Part shown: positions 57,101 through 64,000 of the stretch, piece after piece
Numbering within the stretch: the stretch's first letter is position 1
Layout: the number at the start of each line of letters is the position of its first letter
Origin: Gammaproteobacteria bacterium
GTDB taxonomy: Bacteria; Pseudomonadota; Gammaproteobacteria; Eutrophobiales; Eutrophobiaceae
DNA length: 64,000 nucleotides
NCBI GenBank assembly: GCA_012103475.1
Contig: WLWS01000006.1
Location: forward strand, 200,518 to 264,517
Reading direction: 5' to 3'
Program-made: the position numbers and the translations under genes
Notes under the pieces: model-generated
What the model was told of the DNA's origin: nothing
The model's input: only the letters and a program-made list of their open reading frames with translations
The model's database searches: none

Positions 57101-58405
57101 AGGGTTTTTGTGCCAGGTGGCTTTACCCTGAACTTCATCAATGAAATGTTCAACTGTCGGACTTCTGTCTTCACGTTTAAAAGCAACTGACCGACGCAAT
57201 GCACGATTCTGTTTTTTGTTTAGTCCTTTAACCGGAGCGGGCACAAGTCCGTTGTCGCGATCTGTGGTGGCCGGCAGTTTATTAAATGGATGTTTGCCTG
57301 TTAACAGTTCATAGCACACACAACCCAGAGCGTAAGTGTCGTCACGTGTATCGGGCTCTTCACCTTCTAACATTTCCAGACTGGCATAGGCTGGTGTCAG
57401 TGCGCCCAGTTGTCCAGGATCAAACAGGGTTTTCTCAACTTCACCTGTGACCGGATTTTTTACGGCGCGGGCAATACCAAAATCGAGCGTTTTAACAGTG
57501 CCATCGTTACAGTAAAAGGCATTACCCGGTTTGAAGTCTGAGTGAACAAGACGCAGGTCATGTGCATAAGTTAAGCCGGCACCGAGTTGTTCGATTATTT
57601 TGAATGCTTCATCAAAGGGCAGGCCGCCCTGTTTTTTCACTTTCTTTTTAATGAAATCTTTTAATTCCATACCCTCCATGAGTTCCATGGTGATATAGAC
57701 AGGAGTACCCGGTCCGCCAACCCGATCAAAATCATAAATAGTAGCGATATTCGGGTGGGCAAGTTTCTGCTGACGGGATGATTCTCGTTGCAGAGAAATG
57801 AAAGCTTCCGGATGATCTTTAAAATCTTCATTCAGAAGTTTAATGGCAACGTAAGGCTTTTTATCTTTTGCTTCTTCTTTTAACAAATCTATTGCTTTAA
57901 ATACTTTACCCATGCCGCCGATACCAAGCACGCCCAATAGTTTAAAGCGTTGTTTAATGACATCACCGACACCAAGTTCTTTACCGGGTGCCGTACCGCC
58001 ACTGGGTTGCGGGGCTTCAAAACCCGTACCTGCTGGTCCGGTGCCGCCAGTCGCTTCTGATGAGGCATGTGAAGTGGCACTAATATCAAAATCAACGCCA
58101 CTGGCGTCGGTTTGCGCCGCCGCTGTGTCGGCTTTTTCTTCTTCCGTCAGAACTTGAGTAGACTCATCAGCTGCAGCAGGTGCTTCGGTCTTGATGGTTT
58201 TATCGTCGTCAGCCGCAGCGCCGTCCTGAGCGAAAACAGTCGTGTCGTCGATTTGCTTCTGGTCGCGTGCTTCATCAAGTTGCGTCAGCATCTTGGTTGC
58301 AAACCGTGGGTTTGTGTTCAGAAGTTTTTCTATTTGTTTGGCAAGGACACTGGCGTCAAGTTTACCGGCGCCTAGTGCCTCCAAAGCAGTCTTAAAATCA
58401 GCCAC
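54152..58405 (-). CDS. Transmembrane Ser/Thr kinase with periplasmic FGE-like domain
   Basis: A 1417-residue receptor-like kinase. A short helical N-terminus and acidic linker (1-145) precede a Hanks-type kinase (about 154-425): glycine loop GIGGMGKVF, K189, catalytic D290 in HSDFKPGN and DFG at 308-310, all intact. One transmembrane helix follows (about 435-453). Residues 460-1200 are a long helical, repeat-like periplasmic region. Residues about 1232-1417 form a formylglycine-generating-enzyme (SUMF1) fold: VPAGEISDKPFAIGKYEVS, YRIPSKAEWEYAA, NVQELVED, TGFRL. The two FGE catalytic cysteines are not in place (GGAYSDQC), so this end probably binds a ligand. The PP2C gene is just upstream. Confidence 0.9.
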   Translation of the reverse strand: MADFKTALEALGAGKLDASVLAKQIEKLLNTNPRFATKMLTQLDEARDQKQIDDTTVFAQDGAAADDDKTIKTEAPAAADESTQVLTEEEKADTAAAQTDASGVDFDISATSHASSEATGGTGPAGTGFEAPQPSGGTAPGKELGVGDVIKQRFKLLGVLGIGGMGKVFKAIDLLKEEAKDKKPYVAIKLLNEDFKDHPEAFISLQRESSRQQKLAHPNIATIYDFDRVGGPGTPVYITMELMEGMELKDFIKKKVKKQGGLPFDEAFKIIEQLGAGLTYAHDLRLVHSDFKPGNAFYCNDGTVKTLDFGIARAVKNPVTGEVEKTLFDPGQLGALTPAYASLEMLEGEEPDTRDDTYALGCVCYELLTGKHPFNKLPATTDRDNGLVPAPVKGLNKKQNRALRRSVAFKREDRSPTVEHFIDEVQGKATWHKNPFVIAAGVLIVVSLILINPALDYFHDKEIESIVVSMNSASPQQMVATLNEVRDMEQSDRTRISADAKVAIQDYFSAEIAQHINTSGEDYNFPKANEVLAEVNYFYPESVFLQEQTDEVETNKKQKVADLYQDYIAALDPKAAQDDPLVIDTTKNILEIIRTKIDPAHPLLEDPRPSNAYRLAAEEAFDSRNYEQALTFVSSGLSSAPDDARLTDLQTKISNAITVAQLNESLGSVQSDLVSLESFDAHQENIIKLASLSSAAESPVLKSLSDSLKTQVDNNLSNILKDGSRADAEALVSGYGVLLSALELGRELVQVKLAHLSGDERVAAIQEFVTSDKATVEEKLAAPALDDQTWESELLASIRQLDSLQSEDKSIASDLQSYRETIGQLYVEQATSTLEEGRFDAAESFVSRAERFAPQLPLLLSTRNTIASTKAEFEKQARIKDLKEQFAFQTDADRVTEANKIFEQLQSLLPANDPFITSEASEKLAASYSRLAQRRADRGEYGSALKLSEAGLKLAPADSVLKAFRNDFRVEVNIAELSELFSNAITLDVVDVTRKVNQIENGAPARYTDFRKQAETTLENRVRTLAATDKNAAAGLLNAAVRVFATNSVLSDLLPEFGELEPWPDSVAANQALSDGNLSSANNLLQSAAGEFAGHPDVLNLQRQLESSMKDANEAYDEYLVIKSAAGDSFKDLREAKRSLNKAKDIWSDNPDYKNAESDINRLIAAAPDNPANRVMKREEVDIAAVAPSNTDSAANKVEWTPAPSGRECTANLAGHGKRSKAICYDLVFTGWRGPLMVVVPAGEISDKPFAIGKYEVSVGDWSKYCALSGRCKPETNKEKHNDPQTGITMAQAKEFTDWLSERTGKKYRIPSKAEWEYAATAGGKQPKKDWNCRLVLNGKMLKGTGIASVKFGQANGWGLKNYIGNVQELVEDGGSTIAAGGAYSDQCTKSDISLQRPHSGAADETTGFRLILEDIG

Positions 58406-58434
58406 GTCTTTTACTCCAATACAGAAATTAGTAG

Positions 58435-59181
58435 TTAGGCAATATCGATAATAATTGCGGTTACGTTATCACCCGCACCTCTGTCCAGAGTCTGCTTGAT
58501 CATTGCCTTGCAGCATTCTTCGGGTGTTCCTTTTCGCAACATTTCTTCGAATTCCAAATCGTTTGTGTGCTTCGTCAATCCATCGCTACATAGAAGATAG
58601 CGGTCACCGCTTTTCATTTCCTGTATATCCATATCAAGATGCAATACGTCAGCGGCGCCGACAGCGCGCGTGATCATATTTCCATGTGGATGAACAGCGG
58701 CCTCTTCTCTAGAAATCAAACCCTGTTCAACATAGACTTCGACCTGTGAATGATCAGTCGTCATCTGACGTAATTCATTATCTCTGAGACGGTATAAGCG
58801 ACTGTCACCTGCCCAGGCATACACACAATATTTTTCATAGGCCAGCATCAATACTACAGTACTGCCTATTGTTGTTTTTTTCTCGGACTCTCGAGCTTTT
58901 GTTACCAGTTTTTGATTAACTTCAAGCAGGCGTTCTTCTATATCATCAATACAACTTTCGAGCTTTACGCCTTCATGAACTTTTTTCATTGACTCGACGA
59001 TCATCTGACTGGCAACGTCACCTTTTGCATGACCACCCATTCCATCGGCAACAACCCAAAGACCAATTTCAGCCCGATCGAGCATCGAATCTTCGTTATG
59101 CTTACGTGCCTTGCCAACGTCGGTTATACCAAACGAGGATACACTCATGGACTTTGTTACTTGAGCTGCGTTGTCAGTCAT
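58435..59181 (-). CDS. PP2C-family Ser/Thr protein phosphatase
   Basis: A 248-residue cytoplasmic metal-dependent phosphatase. The motifs are complete: ADGMGGHAKGDVAS, AWAGDSRLYRLR, LLCSDGLTKHT and GAGDNVTAIIIDI, with the aspartates that hold two metal ions. It lies 29 bases upstream of the kinase gene on the same strand and should reverse the kinase's phosphorylation. This kinase/PP2C pairing is known from type VI secretion and other bacterial signalling loci. Confidence 0.94.
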   Translation of the reverse strand: MTDNAAQVTKSMSVSSFGITDVGKARKHNEDSMLDRAEIGLWVVADGMGGHAKGDVASQMIVESMKKVHEGVKLESCIDDIEERLLEVNQKLVTKARESEKKTTIGSTVVLMLAYEKYCVYAWAGDSRLYRLRDNELRQMTTDHSQVEVYVEQGLISREEAAVHPHGNMITRAVGAADVLHLDMDIQEMKSGDRYLLCSDGLTKHTNDLEFEEMLRKGTPEECCKAMIKQTLDRGAGDNVTAIIIDIA

Positions 59182-59223
59182 GATCTGAGACAGGTCTGGT
59201 AGGAGAAGCGTAAGTTCTTTATC

Positions 59224-60129
59224 TTATATTTCATGAGAAAATGTCACTATTTCAGTTGGACTTTCTGTAAAAGATTTGCCCAGACTAATCTGACCTTTAC
59301 CCTGAAGTGGCATCTCTTCGCGCCGCAGAAACTCTTCATCGGAGTTTTCTATAAGCACATGTGTGCCATTGGTGCTTTGGTCAATGATGAAAAACTTTTC
59401 CCGACGCAACTCAATACGGACATGCTGTCTGGAAGCCATTTTTTCGTTAACAGGCAGGTCGCAGGTATTACTCCGGCCCATCACCAGGCTAGAACGTTGT
59501 TTATCAAGAACGATGTCCTTATCATGATACTTAACCCGTAATTTTACTTCCGGCTTCATGTCTTCTGACATTAGTCCCGTTGCCATTCGAGTGACATCTT
59601 CTTCCTGCCAGATAATCTCGTAGATATCGATTTCTTCTTTCTTGCCTTTAATCGGCGCGCGGTCGACAAAACGCGTGCTTGCTCGAAGCATCGGTGCCAG
59701 CAAATCAACAGTGAACTGGGTCGTGATTATTTGTCCACCTTTAGCCTGCGCTGCCATTCTTGCAGCGACATTCACCGCATCTCCAAAAACATCGCCACCC
59801 TCCATAATTGCAGGCCCGAAATGAAAGCCAACACGAATAGACAGTTGCGTTACGGTGTCGCTCACACCCTCGGTAATATCCTCTTCAATCTCTTCGTGCA
59901 TTTCAGTAGCGGCGTTGGCAGCGTCATCCGCAGTCGGGAAGGTGCACATGATTTCGTCACCAATGGTTTTGATTACCGTTCCGCTATGGTTGTTAGTGAC
60001 GTCTGTCAGGGTATCGAGACACTCAGAGACTTTAACTCTGGCTGTGGCGTCACCCAGTGTCTCAAACAGGCGGGTACTGCCGCTCACGTCGGCAAATAAT
60101 ATTGCAAGATTTGTTGTTTTTGGTGCCAT
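59224..60129 (-). CDS. Class III nucleotide cyclase with C-terminal FHA domain
   Basis: A 301-residue protein. Residues about 5-175 are a class III cyclase with metal aspartates D14 (FADVSGST) and D58 (GDEIM), adenine-selecting K54 and D113, and transition-state N120 and R124 (DAVNVAARMA). All catalytic residues are present, and K/D predicts cAMP rather than cGMP. Residues about 205-295 are an FHA domain, which binds phosphothreonine (MGRSNTCDL, ASRQHVRIE, DQSTNGTHV). Placed 42 bases upstream of the PP2C gene, it probably reads the kinase's phosphorylation. Confidence 0.92.
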   Translation of the reverse strand: MAPKTTNLAILFADVSGSTRLFETLGDATARVKVSECLDTLTDVTNNHSGTVIKTIGDEIMCTFPTADDAANAATEMHEEIEEDITEGVSDTVTQLSIRVGFHFGPAIMEGGDVFGDAVNVAARMAAQAKGGQIITTQFTVDLLAPMLRASTRFVDRAPIKGKKEEIDIYEIIWQEEDVTRMATGLMSEDMKPEVKLRVKYHDKDIVLDKQRSSLVMGRSNTCDLPVNEKMASRQHVRIELRREKFFIIDQSTNGTHVLIENSDEEFLRREEMPLQGKGQISLGKSFTESPTEIVTFSHEI

Positions 60130-60504
60130 TTAAGTACTTGATATCCCAGGCGAAAATTTAAAAATAGTTATGTATTAGGAGAAGCCGGTCAGAAACAGTC
60201 AAACTAATTCTGAGCAAATTCAGTCATCCAGTTATTTCTTTGGCGAAACCCTCAATTTACAGCCCGCAAAATCACTGCCTGACTGTTAACCCCAATAATT
60301 GCTTGTGAAGCATAGCTGTTATGAATTATTTAGTCATTATCATGCCCCATTATTCTTAAAGCGAAAAACCGGAATAAGGGCGATTGACTTTGTGGGTGAA
60401 GGGAATCTTATCGGAGCTAATTCGCCTGCCTTGTAAATTACTGGATGAAGTAGAGGGAATATTGTATAAGCACATGATCATTAATTCTTTTTTACTATAA
60501 ACCA
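60130..60504. other. Intergenic region between the cyclase-FHA and PPIase genes
   Basis: A 375-bp spacer between divergent genes. I see no reading frame with coding character and no RNA gene. It should hold both promoters. TACTATAA lies only a few bases before the PPIase ATG, and no Shine-Dalgarno sequence is seen there. TTGACT near 60390 lacks a convincing -10 at the right spacing. Confidence 0.5.
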
Positions 60505-61545
60505 ATGAAATATTTTAAATCTGTGATTTTGCTGTTCTGCCTTTCCACGCTGCTTGCCCCGCCTGCCAGTGCTGTTTCTATACGGAGTTTGCTCGGCTTA
60601 GACGATGAAGAGAGCGAAACTGAGCCGGAAGCTGCCCAGGCGGACACTAATAAAGCTGAAACAGCTGCGAGGCCGTCGACGAATAACTGGGGTCAGTCTC
60701 CGGCAAACCTGACGAACACTCTGGATCTAAACCTGGTGAAAAGAGTGTTTACGAATCTGGATTCCGGTCAACGAAAGGCTCTTTTGGCTGATGCAGTGGC
60801 ATTTAACAAGTTCGCGCGACAGGAAGCAGGCAACATTGCCGTTATTTCGGCTGCGCGAGCCAATAAGCTTGATTCTGATCCAAATATCGTTTTTCTGATG
60901 CAGCGCGGTGCGGAAAATGTCTTACGTGAAATGTATCTAAACCGGCTGATTTCGGAAAAACTCCCTGCCGATTTTCCAAACGAGGCGCAAATCAAGGAAT
61001 ACTACGAGAAGAATCAGCCCAGTTTTGTCATTACAGAAAGGCTGCATGTCTGGCAGATATTTTTTCCTGTGAATAAGGACATGGATGAAAAATCCATCAC
61101 TGCTCTGCGCAAACAAGCCAATAAGATCGCGGATGACATAAGAAAAAAGAAAATCAGTTTTAATGATGCTGCAGTGAAGCATTCGAAACATATACAAAGC
61201 AGTGCAAATGGAGGTTACATGGGCTTAATAAAGTCTTCGGATTTGAAGCCTGATATCAAGAAAACACTGTTAACGCTTGCCGAAGGAAAAATCAGTCAGG
61301 CTTTAACTACCGACACGGGAATTCACATAGTAAAGCGTGGCGCTATCGTGCCGGAACGGAAGATTTCACTTGACGAAGGTAAAGCTCAGATTAAACAGCT
61401 GATTGTGAATCAGGTGCGTGGACAGTTGCGAACAGCGGTATTTGAGCAGGCTGCTAAAACTTATCCGGTAGAATTGAGCGACAACAAGATTGAAGAGTGG
61501 CGATTGCGACTAAAAACAAATCTGGAGAGCCCGGGCACGAAATAA
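60505..61545 (+). CDS. Exported parvulin-type peptidyl-prolyl isomerase
   Basis: A 346-residue protein with a signal peptide (about 1-23, ending PPASA), an acidic linker, a helical SurA-like N-domain (about 65-160), a parvulin domain (about 175-275: RLHVWQIFFPV, SANGGYMGLI, TDTGIHIVKRG), and a C-terminal helical part. It should act as a periplasmic folding factor. The start is fixed by the signal peptide, although no ribosome binding site is seen. Position beside a TpsB transporter suggests it may chaperone an exported partner. Confidence 0.85.
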   Translation: MKYFKSVILLFCLSTLLAPPASAVSIRSLLGLDDEESETEPEAAQADTNKAETAARPSTNNWGQSPANLTNTLDLNLVKRVFTNLDSGQRKALLADAVAFNKFARQEAGNIAVISAARANKLDSDPNIVFLMQRGAENVLREMYLNRLISEKLPADFPNEAQIKEYYEKNQPSFVITERLHVWQIFFPVNKDMDEKSITALRKQANKIADDIRKKKISFNDAAVKHSKHIQSSANGGYMGLIKSSDLKPDIKKTLLTLAEGKISQALTTDTGIHIVKRGAIVPERKISLDEGKAQIKQLIVNQVRGQLRTAVFEQAAKTYPVELSDNKIEEWRLRLKTNLESPGTK

Positions 61546-61574
61546 ACCGGGGCATGATTTGATCCGGCTGATTA

Positions 61575-62330
61575 TTAGTTGGATTTTCCGGAAATTAGGC
61601 GGTTCGCAGCTTCTTCGTCGGTTTTATCCACCAGGCATTGACCGGCTTTATCAATTGCTATGTTGAATTTATCACCATAGGACTGCATTACGTAGGTCGG
61701 TAGCTTTGCCTTCATACCAATTGCGTAACCGGATTCCATAAGGCCCATGCCGTCGCTTTTGGCGTCACCCATTATCATTTTCATCTTATGCCGCTTACCT
61801 CTTACCTGATCATACGGGCCCCAGACGCCAGGCGCTGAGAAAGGCCCACCGCCGGTCATCACATCAATCAATACTTCTTTCTCACTTTGCCGGTGACCTA
61901 AAGCTCTAAAGTCACCGCCTTCGTAAAAGGTAAATTTCTCAATGCCGCAAGCATCGGTTACCGGGTAATGGTAGCGATCGAGCGAACTTGAGGCATAACT
62001 CTGTGGCATTTTCAGCCCACGGGTAAAAACTCGTTTCTTTTCACCGCGGTTTTTCAACTCCTGACCGATGGCGATAATAAATTTCTCATTTCCATAAGGA
62101 CCGTCAAATATGCGCTTACCGGCAATAGACTTGTAATCGCGTTCAAATACTTTTTTCTCTCGTTTGGCGGAAACCACCACTTCTTCAAGAGTTTGCGTGT
62201 TTTTTATTTTTTTAAATTCGGCATCGTCATTAGCTGCATTCACCAGTCCGGATTGCATCGGAGCGAGAAAGCTCAAAGAGGCAATTGCAAGAGGGAGCTG
62301 AAAATTACGCTTATTTCTTCTTGTTTTCAT
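61575..62330 (-). CDS. Secreted protein with orphan TonB-box-like motif
   Basis: A 251-residue exported protein with a signal peptide (about 1-33). Shortly into the mature part comes TLEEVVVSAKRE (47-58), which looks like the TonB box at the start of TonB-dependent receptors. No plug or beta-barrel follows. The rest (60-251) is a basic, glycine-rich soluble region with two cysteines (in DACGIEKF and AGQCLVDK) that I do not recognise. It converges with the PPIase gene. Function unknown. Confidence 0.65.
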   Translation of the reverse strand: MKTRRNKRNFQLPLAIASLSFLAPMQSGLVNAANDDAEFKKIKNTQTLEEVVVSAKREKKVFERDYKSIAGKRIFDGPYGNEKFIIAIGQELKNRGEKKRVFTRGLKMPQSYASSSLDRYHYPVTDACGIEKFTFYEGGDFRALGHRQSEKEVLIDVMTGGGPFSAPGVWGPYDQVRGKRHKMKMIMGDAKSDGMGLMESGYAIGMKAKLPTYVMQSYGDKFNIAIDKAGQCLVDKTDEEAANRLISGKSN

Positions 62331-62593
62331 AATCTAGCCTGACATTCCATAAGAGAGTGTTATTTAAAAATCATACACGATTTATCACGCTTTGCTCATC
62401 AAGCTTCAGCGAGATAGCTTAAGACTAATGTTTCCACTGTATTGCGTATGATTCAAGGTAAATTTGCAATACCAATATTAGCGCTTGATATTCGCACTGA
62501 CTACTAGTTAATATAACGGCGCATTCGGGAATAATTTTAGCTTTTTCTGCCTGTTTTAAGTGTCTTAATAGCAAGCCGAATCCAATTCCACTA

Positions 62594-62621
62594 CTGTAAA
62601 AGAAAATCCTTTCTTTTACAG
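62594..62621. repeat. Perfect 12-bp inverted repeat
   Basis: CTGTAAAAGAAA (62594-62605) and TTTCTTTTACAG (62610-62621) are exact reverse complements around ATCC. It could be a regulator site or a transcript hairpin. With no GC-rich base or T tract it is not a standard terminator. Confidence 0.7.
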
Positions 62622-62757
62622 CCAATAATCCGATTTTCCTCGTAGTCTACATCTACATTTTTTCTTTGCTGAACCAAGGTCTTGCTGTTATAGTTCCAGA
62701 ATCGCCGAAGGTGCGTCTTTTAGCTGGTGTGCCTGAAACAGGGCGGGGTGATGGGTT

Positions 62758-62784
62758 AATAACTTTTTTGTTTTGTAAGTTATT
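62758..62784. repeat. 8-bp inverted repeat upstream of the TpsB gene
   Basis: AATAACTT (62758-62765) and AAGTTATT (62777-62784) flank an 11-base T-rich loop, about 55 bases before the TpsB start. It is possibly a weak hairpin in the leader or an operator. Confidence 0.4.
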
Positions 62785-62838
62785 GAAATTTAGAACGAAT
62801 TAATAAATAAAGCTGGGTTTAATTACGTGACTAAAATC

Positions 62839-64000
62839 ATGGGGAGGAGGGGCTGCGGTGGTCAATACTGGTTATTGGCATCGTTGCTACTGACGTTTTT
62901 TTCATCTTCAGCGCAGGCTGGTCCTATAGGTTTACCCGATTCAGCAAGGCCGGGAGCGGTGCGGCCGGAAGAAGTGGGAAAACAAATCATTCCACGGGCT
63001 GCGGATACCGAAGTGCTTGAAGTTCCAGCAGTTATTGATCGCCCATTTGAAATTGATGAAGGCCCGAAGGTTATGGTAAATCGCTTTCGCCTGCTTGGCG
63101 CGAAGGATATGCCCAAATTCAACATAAAAGTCAGCGAGATCGAGCAGATTCTTGTTGAAGTGGTCGCAGCCAGACCCGATGGCTTCACAATCGGTCAGAT
63201 GGAAGAAAGTAAAGATGCGGTCACTCAGTACTATCGTGAGAACGGACTGATACTTGCGCAGGCTGTATTGCCTGTACAAACTGTATCCGGAGGCATCGTA
63301 GATTTACAGGTTTACGAGGGCAAACTCGGTAGAGTAGTTGCGGAAGGTAATGACAGCTACTCAACAGCTATGTTGGCTACACCGTTCAAACACTTAATCG
63401 GTAAACCCGTTACCAAAGATGAAATTGAAGCGGCCTTACTCGGTTTGACCGATTTTCCCGGCCTCAGTGTATTTGGCGTATTTCAGCCCGGTCAGCAGGT
63501 CGGAACCGCTGATATTGTTCTGAAAGTTCAGGAAGAAGATCGCTTTGATTTCGCCATGCGCGCCGATAATCATGGTTTACAGGAAACAGGCCGGCATCGT
63601 TTTCGAACGACAGTCGACTGGAACAACCCGACTGGTGGTGGCGATCGCGTGAGTCTGACTGTTCAGCAGACCTATGAGCCGAAAGCCAATACCTTCATTT
63701 CAATGGACTACGAACGCTATCTTGGTCGTGGTTTCAAAGCAGGGGCTTTTCTAAATCGAAATACCTTCAAGGTCGCAGACGGTGAATTTGTCAGTCAGCA
63801 GATTACCGGTGAGACTGAACAGATGGGTGCCTGGCTGGATAAATCCTGGATTCGTGCCCGCTCTATGAATTTTTCTACCCGACTCGGCTTAACCCGTAAA
63901 GAATCTCATTCCAAACGTCGAAATCGATTTTCCAACCGTGATCGCTTGTCGGTCCTTTCTCTGGAAGGTGTGTTTGATAATGTGGATACGCGATTTAAAG
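62839..64000 (+). CDS. Two-partner secretion transporter (ShlB/FhaC/HecB family), 5' part
   Basis: The frame is open from 62839 to the right edge, 387 codons, and continues beyond. A signal peptide (about 1-27, ending SSAQA) is followed by two POTRA-like domains (about 75-150, with FTIGQMEESKDAVTQYYREN; about 150-230, with KPVTKDEIEAALLGL), then the start of the outer-membrane beta barrel (RFDFAMRADNHGLQETGRHR). Such TpsB proteins export one large TpsA partner across the outer membrane; none is visible here. The start is uncertain: GTG at 62827 is also in frame, and no ribosome binding site is clear. Confidence 0.88.
   Translation, partial: MGRRGCGGQYWLLASLLLTFFSSSAQAGPIGLPDSARPGAVRPEEVGKQIIPRAADTEVLEVPAVIDRPFEIDEGPKVMVNRFRLLGAKDMPKFNIKVSEIEQILVEVVAARPDGFTIGQMEESKDAVTQYYRENGLILAQAVLPVQTVSGGIVDLQVYEGKLGRVVAEGNDSYSTAMLATPFKHLIGKPVTKDEIEAALLGLTDFPGLSVFGVFQPGQQVGTADIVLKVQEEDRFDFAMRADNHGLQETGRHRFRTTVDWNNPTGGGDRVSLTVQQTYEPKANTFISMDYERYLGRGFKAGAFLNRNTFKVADGEFVSQQITGETEQMGAWLDKSWIRARSMNFSTRLGLTRKESHSKRRNRFSNRDRLSVLSLEGVFDNVDTRFK

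Larger units (their letters stand above)
62331..62838. other. Long intergenic region upstream of the TpsB gene
   Basis: A 508-bp AT-rich spacer between divergent genes. It holds a perfect 12-bp inverted repeat at 62594-62621 and an 8-bp one at 62758-62784. A 66-codon minus-strand frame at 62425-62625 has no family resemblance or ribosome binding site and overlaps the repeat, so it is not called. I found no convincing riboswitch. Confidence 0.55.

Noticed and set aside
62425..62625. 66-codon minus-strand frame upstream of the TpsB gene
   Set aside because: No ribosome binding site, no recognisable family, and its start region is the inverted repeat.
62641..62838. Riboswitch (cyclic-di-GMP type) ahead of the TpsB gene
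   Set aside because: Short G-rich and hairpin segments are present, but the conserved core bases of known classes are not.

Overview
The window is a chromosomal segment of a Gram-negative gammaproteobacterium with moderate GC content (roughly half, judged by eye). The evidence is gene order: ffs-dnaX-ybaB-recR; orn and the tsaE-amiB-mutL-miaA-hfq-hflX-hflK-hflC-(DUF2065)-hisZ-purA run; rnr-rlmB; rpsF-rpsR-(DUF2232)-rplI-dnaB-alr-radA; ffh beside a CorB-type protein and a CcsA-family protein; the sdhCDAB-sdhE-ygfZ block; and ubiG followed by a HAD phosphatase. The DUF2232 gene between rpsR and rplI and the ubiG-phosphatase pair resemble the Pseudomonadales/Cellvibrionales side of the class. 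No species can be named from the sequence alone. I see no insertion sequence, prophage, rRNA or CRISPR array.

Layout. 1-5 kb: end of a short-chain dehydrogenase, the 4.5S RNA gene, dnaX-ybaB-recR, a VOC protein and a sodium:solute symporter. 5-6.5 kb: a small cytochrome c and an M48 (Ste24-type) peptidase on the minus strand. 6.6-20 kb: the orn to purA housekeeping run, with a strong terminator and a 44-bp tandem repeat between hflC and the DUF2065 gene. 20-24.4 kb: a CoA/sulfur cassette (ECHDC3-like protein, acyl-CoA ligase, CoA-binding protein, MetY). 24.5-28.4 kb: an exported methyltransferase, a small membrane protein divergent from an HxlR-type regulator, and a DUF885 lipoprotein. 28.5-38.8 kb: tRNA-Leu(CAG), rnr-rlmB, DUF3891, the ribosomal S6 operon, dnaB, alr and radA. 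38.8-43.3 kb: CorB-type and CcsA-family genes, an aspartate dehydrogenase and ffh. 43.3-49.7 kb, minus strand: dsbB, a YheT-type hydrolase, ygfZ, sdhE, sdhBADC and a tiny SDHAF4 (DUF1674) gene. 49.8-53.3 kb: a YgfX-like gene, a degenerate squalene-synthase-fold gene, a MupP/Gph-type phosphatase, ubiG and mlaA.

The accessory part is 53.4-64 kb. Four minus-strand genes encode a class III cyclase with an FHA domain, a PP2C phosphatase, a 1417-residue transmembrane Ser/Thr kinase ending in a periplasmic formylglycine-generating-enzyme-like domain, and a single-pass membrane protein with a SHOCT-like N-terminus. Next to them lie an exported parvulin-type prolyl isomerase, a secreted protein with an orphan TonB-box-like motif, and the start of a two-partner-secretion outer-membrane transporter (TpsB), cut by the window edge. 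I read this as a candidate envelope signalling and secretion locus. Each family is recognisable; the combination and the functional link are inference. Smaller points of interest are the SDHAF4 gene, the long acidic tail on ribosomal protein S6, the inverted repeats, and a consensus tRNA promoter overlapping the rnr leader.
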